DNA from: Candidatus Gastranaerophilales bacterium
GTDB lineage: Bacteria; Cyanobacteriota; Vampirovibrionia; Gastranaerophilales; Gastranaerophilaceae
NCBI GenBank assembly: GCA_905236205.1
Contig: CAJOPF010000011.1
Span: forward strand, 1 to 33,819
Length of the DNA: 33,819 nt
Direction of reading: 5' to 3'
How positions within the stretch are numbered: the stretch's first letter is position 1; each line of letters starts with the position of its first letter. Shown piece by piece: positions 31,864-33,819 of this stretch. The notes below the pieces were generated by a model. It had not been told where the DNA came from, made no database searches, and saw nothing but the letters and a program-made list of their open reading frames with translations. Both the position numbers and the translations under genes were made by a program.

Positions 31864-33792
31864 ATGAAATTCAAAAAATTAACAGTAGCAGCTTTAATTG
31901 CTTTAGGAATAAGCGCAACAGCCGTAAGCAACGCTGCAAATGCAGCTTGTCCTTGTAACAGCGACTTGCCTAAGGTAAGCGCCCCTTGCGAAAAAGTAAC
32001 AAAAAAATGCAACAAGTGCCATAAAGCAAAACCAAAATGTAAATGCCAAAAATCAGAAGAAATCAATGAACGCTGCGCTAAAAAAGCTCAGCCGACATGC
32101 GCAAGTTGTGCTTCTGCACAAACAACCGACCGTAAAGACATGAAACAAATCTACGGATACCCTAATGCAATATACGGAACAAATAACTATGTAGGAGAAA
32201 GAGCAAATTCGATTACATCAAGTGAAAATTACTTAAATCCTAATATTGCGGGTGCAACAATTACGTCAGACGGTTCAATGACAGGTGCCGCAAGTCAATT
32301 GCCTTACTTAAATTCCAATATGGATACCATTAACGGAGTAAATGTAAGCGGTGAAGAACAATATCTTGACGGCGGATGCCCTATTGATATTCATACCGAA
32401 AATTCTATTGATGCACTGAAAAGAAGCTACGAACCATTTGATTTGAAATCAAATTTAAAAGGAATGACAGGAGCAGCTGCTAATTTACTTAATTATTTCC
32501 CTGATGTACCTGAACAGCACTGGGCATCTTGTGATATCGACAAATTAGCTATGAATGACGTTGTTGTCGGCTATCCTGACAGAATGTTCAAGCCAAACAG
32601 AAATGTATCAAGAGCAGAATTTGCAACAATGCTTGTAAAAGGCTTCAATATGGACAACTGCTCTCTTGAACCAAAATGTATTTTCTCTGATGTACCTGCA
32701 GGAAATTGGGCTAATCCTATGATTGCAAAAGCCGTAGACGAAAAACTTATGAAAGGTTATCCAAACGGCAGATTTATGCCTAACAACCATGTAACACGTG
32801 CAGAAGCACTTACGGCAATGGCAAAAGGTTTGAATAATTGTTCAATAGACGAATGTAAAGCAAAAGAAATTTTGTCTAAATACAAAGACGGCGGCAGAGT
32901 TCCAAGCTGGTCTAAAATTCCTATCGCAACAGCTTTGGAAAATGGAGCTTTGTCAGACTTACCAAATTCAGATATGATTTTACCTGATAAAACAGCTTCA
33001 AGAGCCGATATTGCATCAATGCTTCAAAATGTACGTGTAGCAGGCGGCTATGACAATAATCCAAAAACCGCAAATGCCGCATGTCCTATCGACACAAGCA
33101 AACAAGCATATTTAGAAAACGAAGAAGTTGTAAAAATTCCTACATTAAAACTTGAATTTTTAGATGAAATCAACGCTAAATCTGCTCACGTCGGTCAAAG
33201 ATTTGCAGCTAAAACATTGGAAGAAGTAACAATTAACGGACAAGTTTACCCTTGCGGTTCACGTGTAAACGGTAAAGTTATAGAAGTAATCCGTCCAAAC
33301 GGCTGCAAAGAAAAAGGTGCTTTAAAACTTGCGTTTACGGAAATTCAAAACGGTAATTGCAAAGCAGAATTGCCAAAACAAATTTTAACAGCACAAATCA
33401 ATAAAAAGAAAAATCCGCACTTTATCGCAAGAACACTTACATTCCCATTCACATGGGCAGGTACACTTGTCGGCACAACAGCAAGAACAGCAGGCGGTCT
33501 TGTTTCAAACCTCGGTAACGCAGTTGAAAATGTTTCAAACGGAGTAGGAACAGCTTTGGGCGAAACATCACAAGCTCAATTCAAAGCAGCAGGCAGAAGC
33601 GTCGGCGATGCTCTTGTTGAAACAGTTAAAGCTCCCGTTGATATTACAAGAACAGCACTATCAGGAACAATGGGCTTGTTCCAAACATCAGGAGACGAAA
33701 TTGCTTATGTTGTAGACCCTAAAGGCGCTAAAATATCGGCTGTTAACCCTAAAGAACATATCACAATCGCATTTGGTTGTGCAAATAAATAA
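31864..33792 (+). CDS. Three-SLH-domain secreted surface protein with Cys-rich N-terminus
   Basis: 642 residues. Signal peptide 1-27 (cleavage after ANA). Residues 29-82 hold ten cysteines in CxC and CxxC patterns among many lysines (for example CNKCHKAKPKCKC), suggesting metal binding or disulfide cross-links. Three SLH repeats follow: about 211-262 (YFPDVPEQHWAS...GYPDRMFKP), 273-323 (IFSDVPAGNWANP...GYPNGRFMP) and 339-390 (a weaker copy, KDGGRVPSWSKIP). SLH domains bind peptidoglycan or its linked polymers. The C-terminal 220 residues share their order of strands with the secreted protein at 25027. Near-perfect AAGGAGG (31848-31854), nine bases before the ATG, predicts high expression. In cyanobacteria SLH domains head outer-membrane porins, but no beta-barrel is evident here. 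Confidence 0.85.
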   Translation: MKFKKLTVAALIALGISATAVSNAANAACPCNSDLPKVSAPCEKVTKKCNKCHKAKPKCKCQKSEEINERCAKKAQPTCASCASAQTTDRKDMKQIYGYPNAIYGTNNYVGERANSITSSENYLNPNIAGATITSDGSMTGAASQLPYLNSNMDTINGVNVSGEEQYLDGGCPIDIHTENSIDALKRSYEPFDLKSNLKGMTGAAANLLNYFPDVPEQHWASCDIDKLAMNDVVVGYPDRMFKPNRNVSRAEFATMLVKGFNMDNCSLEPKCIFSDVPAGNWANPMIAKAVDEKLMKGYPNGRFMPNNHVTRAEALTAMAKGLNNCSIDECKAKEILSKYKDGGRVPSWSKIPIATALENGALSDLPNSDMILPDKTASRADIASMLQNVRVAGGYDNNPKTANAACPIDTSKQAYLENEEVVKIPTLKLEFLDEINAKSAHVGQRFAAKTLEEVTINGQVYPCGSRVNGKVIEVIRPNGCKEKGALKLAFTEIQNGNCKAELPKQILTAQINKKKNPHFIARTLTFPFTWAGTLVGTTARTAGGLVSNLGNAVENVSNGVGTALGETSQAQFKAAGRSVGDALVETVKAPVDITRTALSGTMGLFQTSGDEIAYVVDPKGAKISAVNPKEHITIAFGCANK

Positions 33793-33813
33793 TTTCTATA
33801 TGAAATTATTTAT
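33785..33813 (+). terminator. Terminator-like hairpin overlapping the SLH stop codon
   Basis: Perfect 12-bp AT-rich stem ATAAATAATTTC/GAAATTATTTAT (33785-33796 with 33802-33813), five-base loop. The TAA stop (33790-33792) is in the 5' arm. No clear T-run is visible before the window ends at 33819. Confidence 0.5.
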
Positions 33814-33819
33814 GAACAG

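Overview
The window is AT-rich and gene-dense. It reads like a chromosomal segment of a Gram-negative-type bacterium related to Cyanobacteria, most like the non-photosynthetic Melainabacteria/Gastranaerophilales. That placement is inference from gene style: a three-SLH surface protein, a SpoIID/LytB protein without any sporulation context, a membrane pyrophosphatase, and several lineage-type families with no obvious relatives. No rRNA, tRNA, CRISPR array, insertion sequence or prophage was seen.

Layout. 1-590: 5' part of a membrane pyrophosphatase gene (minus). 820-3475: two tandem paralogues carrying an HNH nuclease-like motif set split by a large helical insertion. 3520-4888: xerD-rsmD (minus), sharing a bidirectional terminator with the HNH pair. 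5008-6294: first copy of a two-member family (paralogue A). 6562-9738: SWIM-SNF2 ATPase. 9962-12109: a membrane-anchored beta-lactamase-fold protein and a NagZ-like GH3 enzyme, convergent. 12171-14063: small secreted helical-repeat protein, HU, SpoIID-like protein. 14118-15373: tandem pair of unknown membrane-associated paralogues. 15512-21764: thrS followed by a 1283-residue double helicase and a small Cas4/AddB-like nuclease, all overlapping. 22063-23364: paralogue B, in inverted orientation to A. 23365-23606: structured non-coding segment. 23673-27365: glutamate-synthase-like flavoprotein, secreted protein, glucose-6-phosphate isomerase. 27453-28763: NhaC/YuiF-type transporter whose start codon sits in a terminator hairpin. 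28768-31389: AlgI/AlgJ-like O-acetylation pair. 31864-33792: SLH surface protein.

How the genes work together. Housekeeping functions (translation, recombination, nucleoid, glycolysis, nitrogen) are mixed with cell-envelope functions: peptidoglycan turnover (SpoIID-like, GH3, serine hydrolase), surface polymer acetylation (AlgI/AlgJ) and the S-layer-type protein. The most distinctive items are the thrS-coupled two-motor helicase plus separate nuclease, which resembles a rearranged AddAB/AdnAB machine; the HNH paralogues with the split motif; and the A/B paralogues, whose 103-nt upstream regions agree at 100 of 103 positions although the two genes lie 15.7 kb apart on opposite strands. Three separate families are present as paralogous pairs, so recent duplication is a theme of the region.
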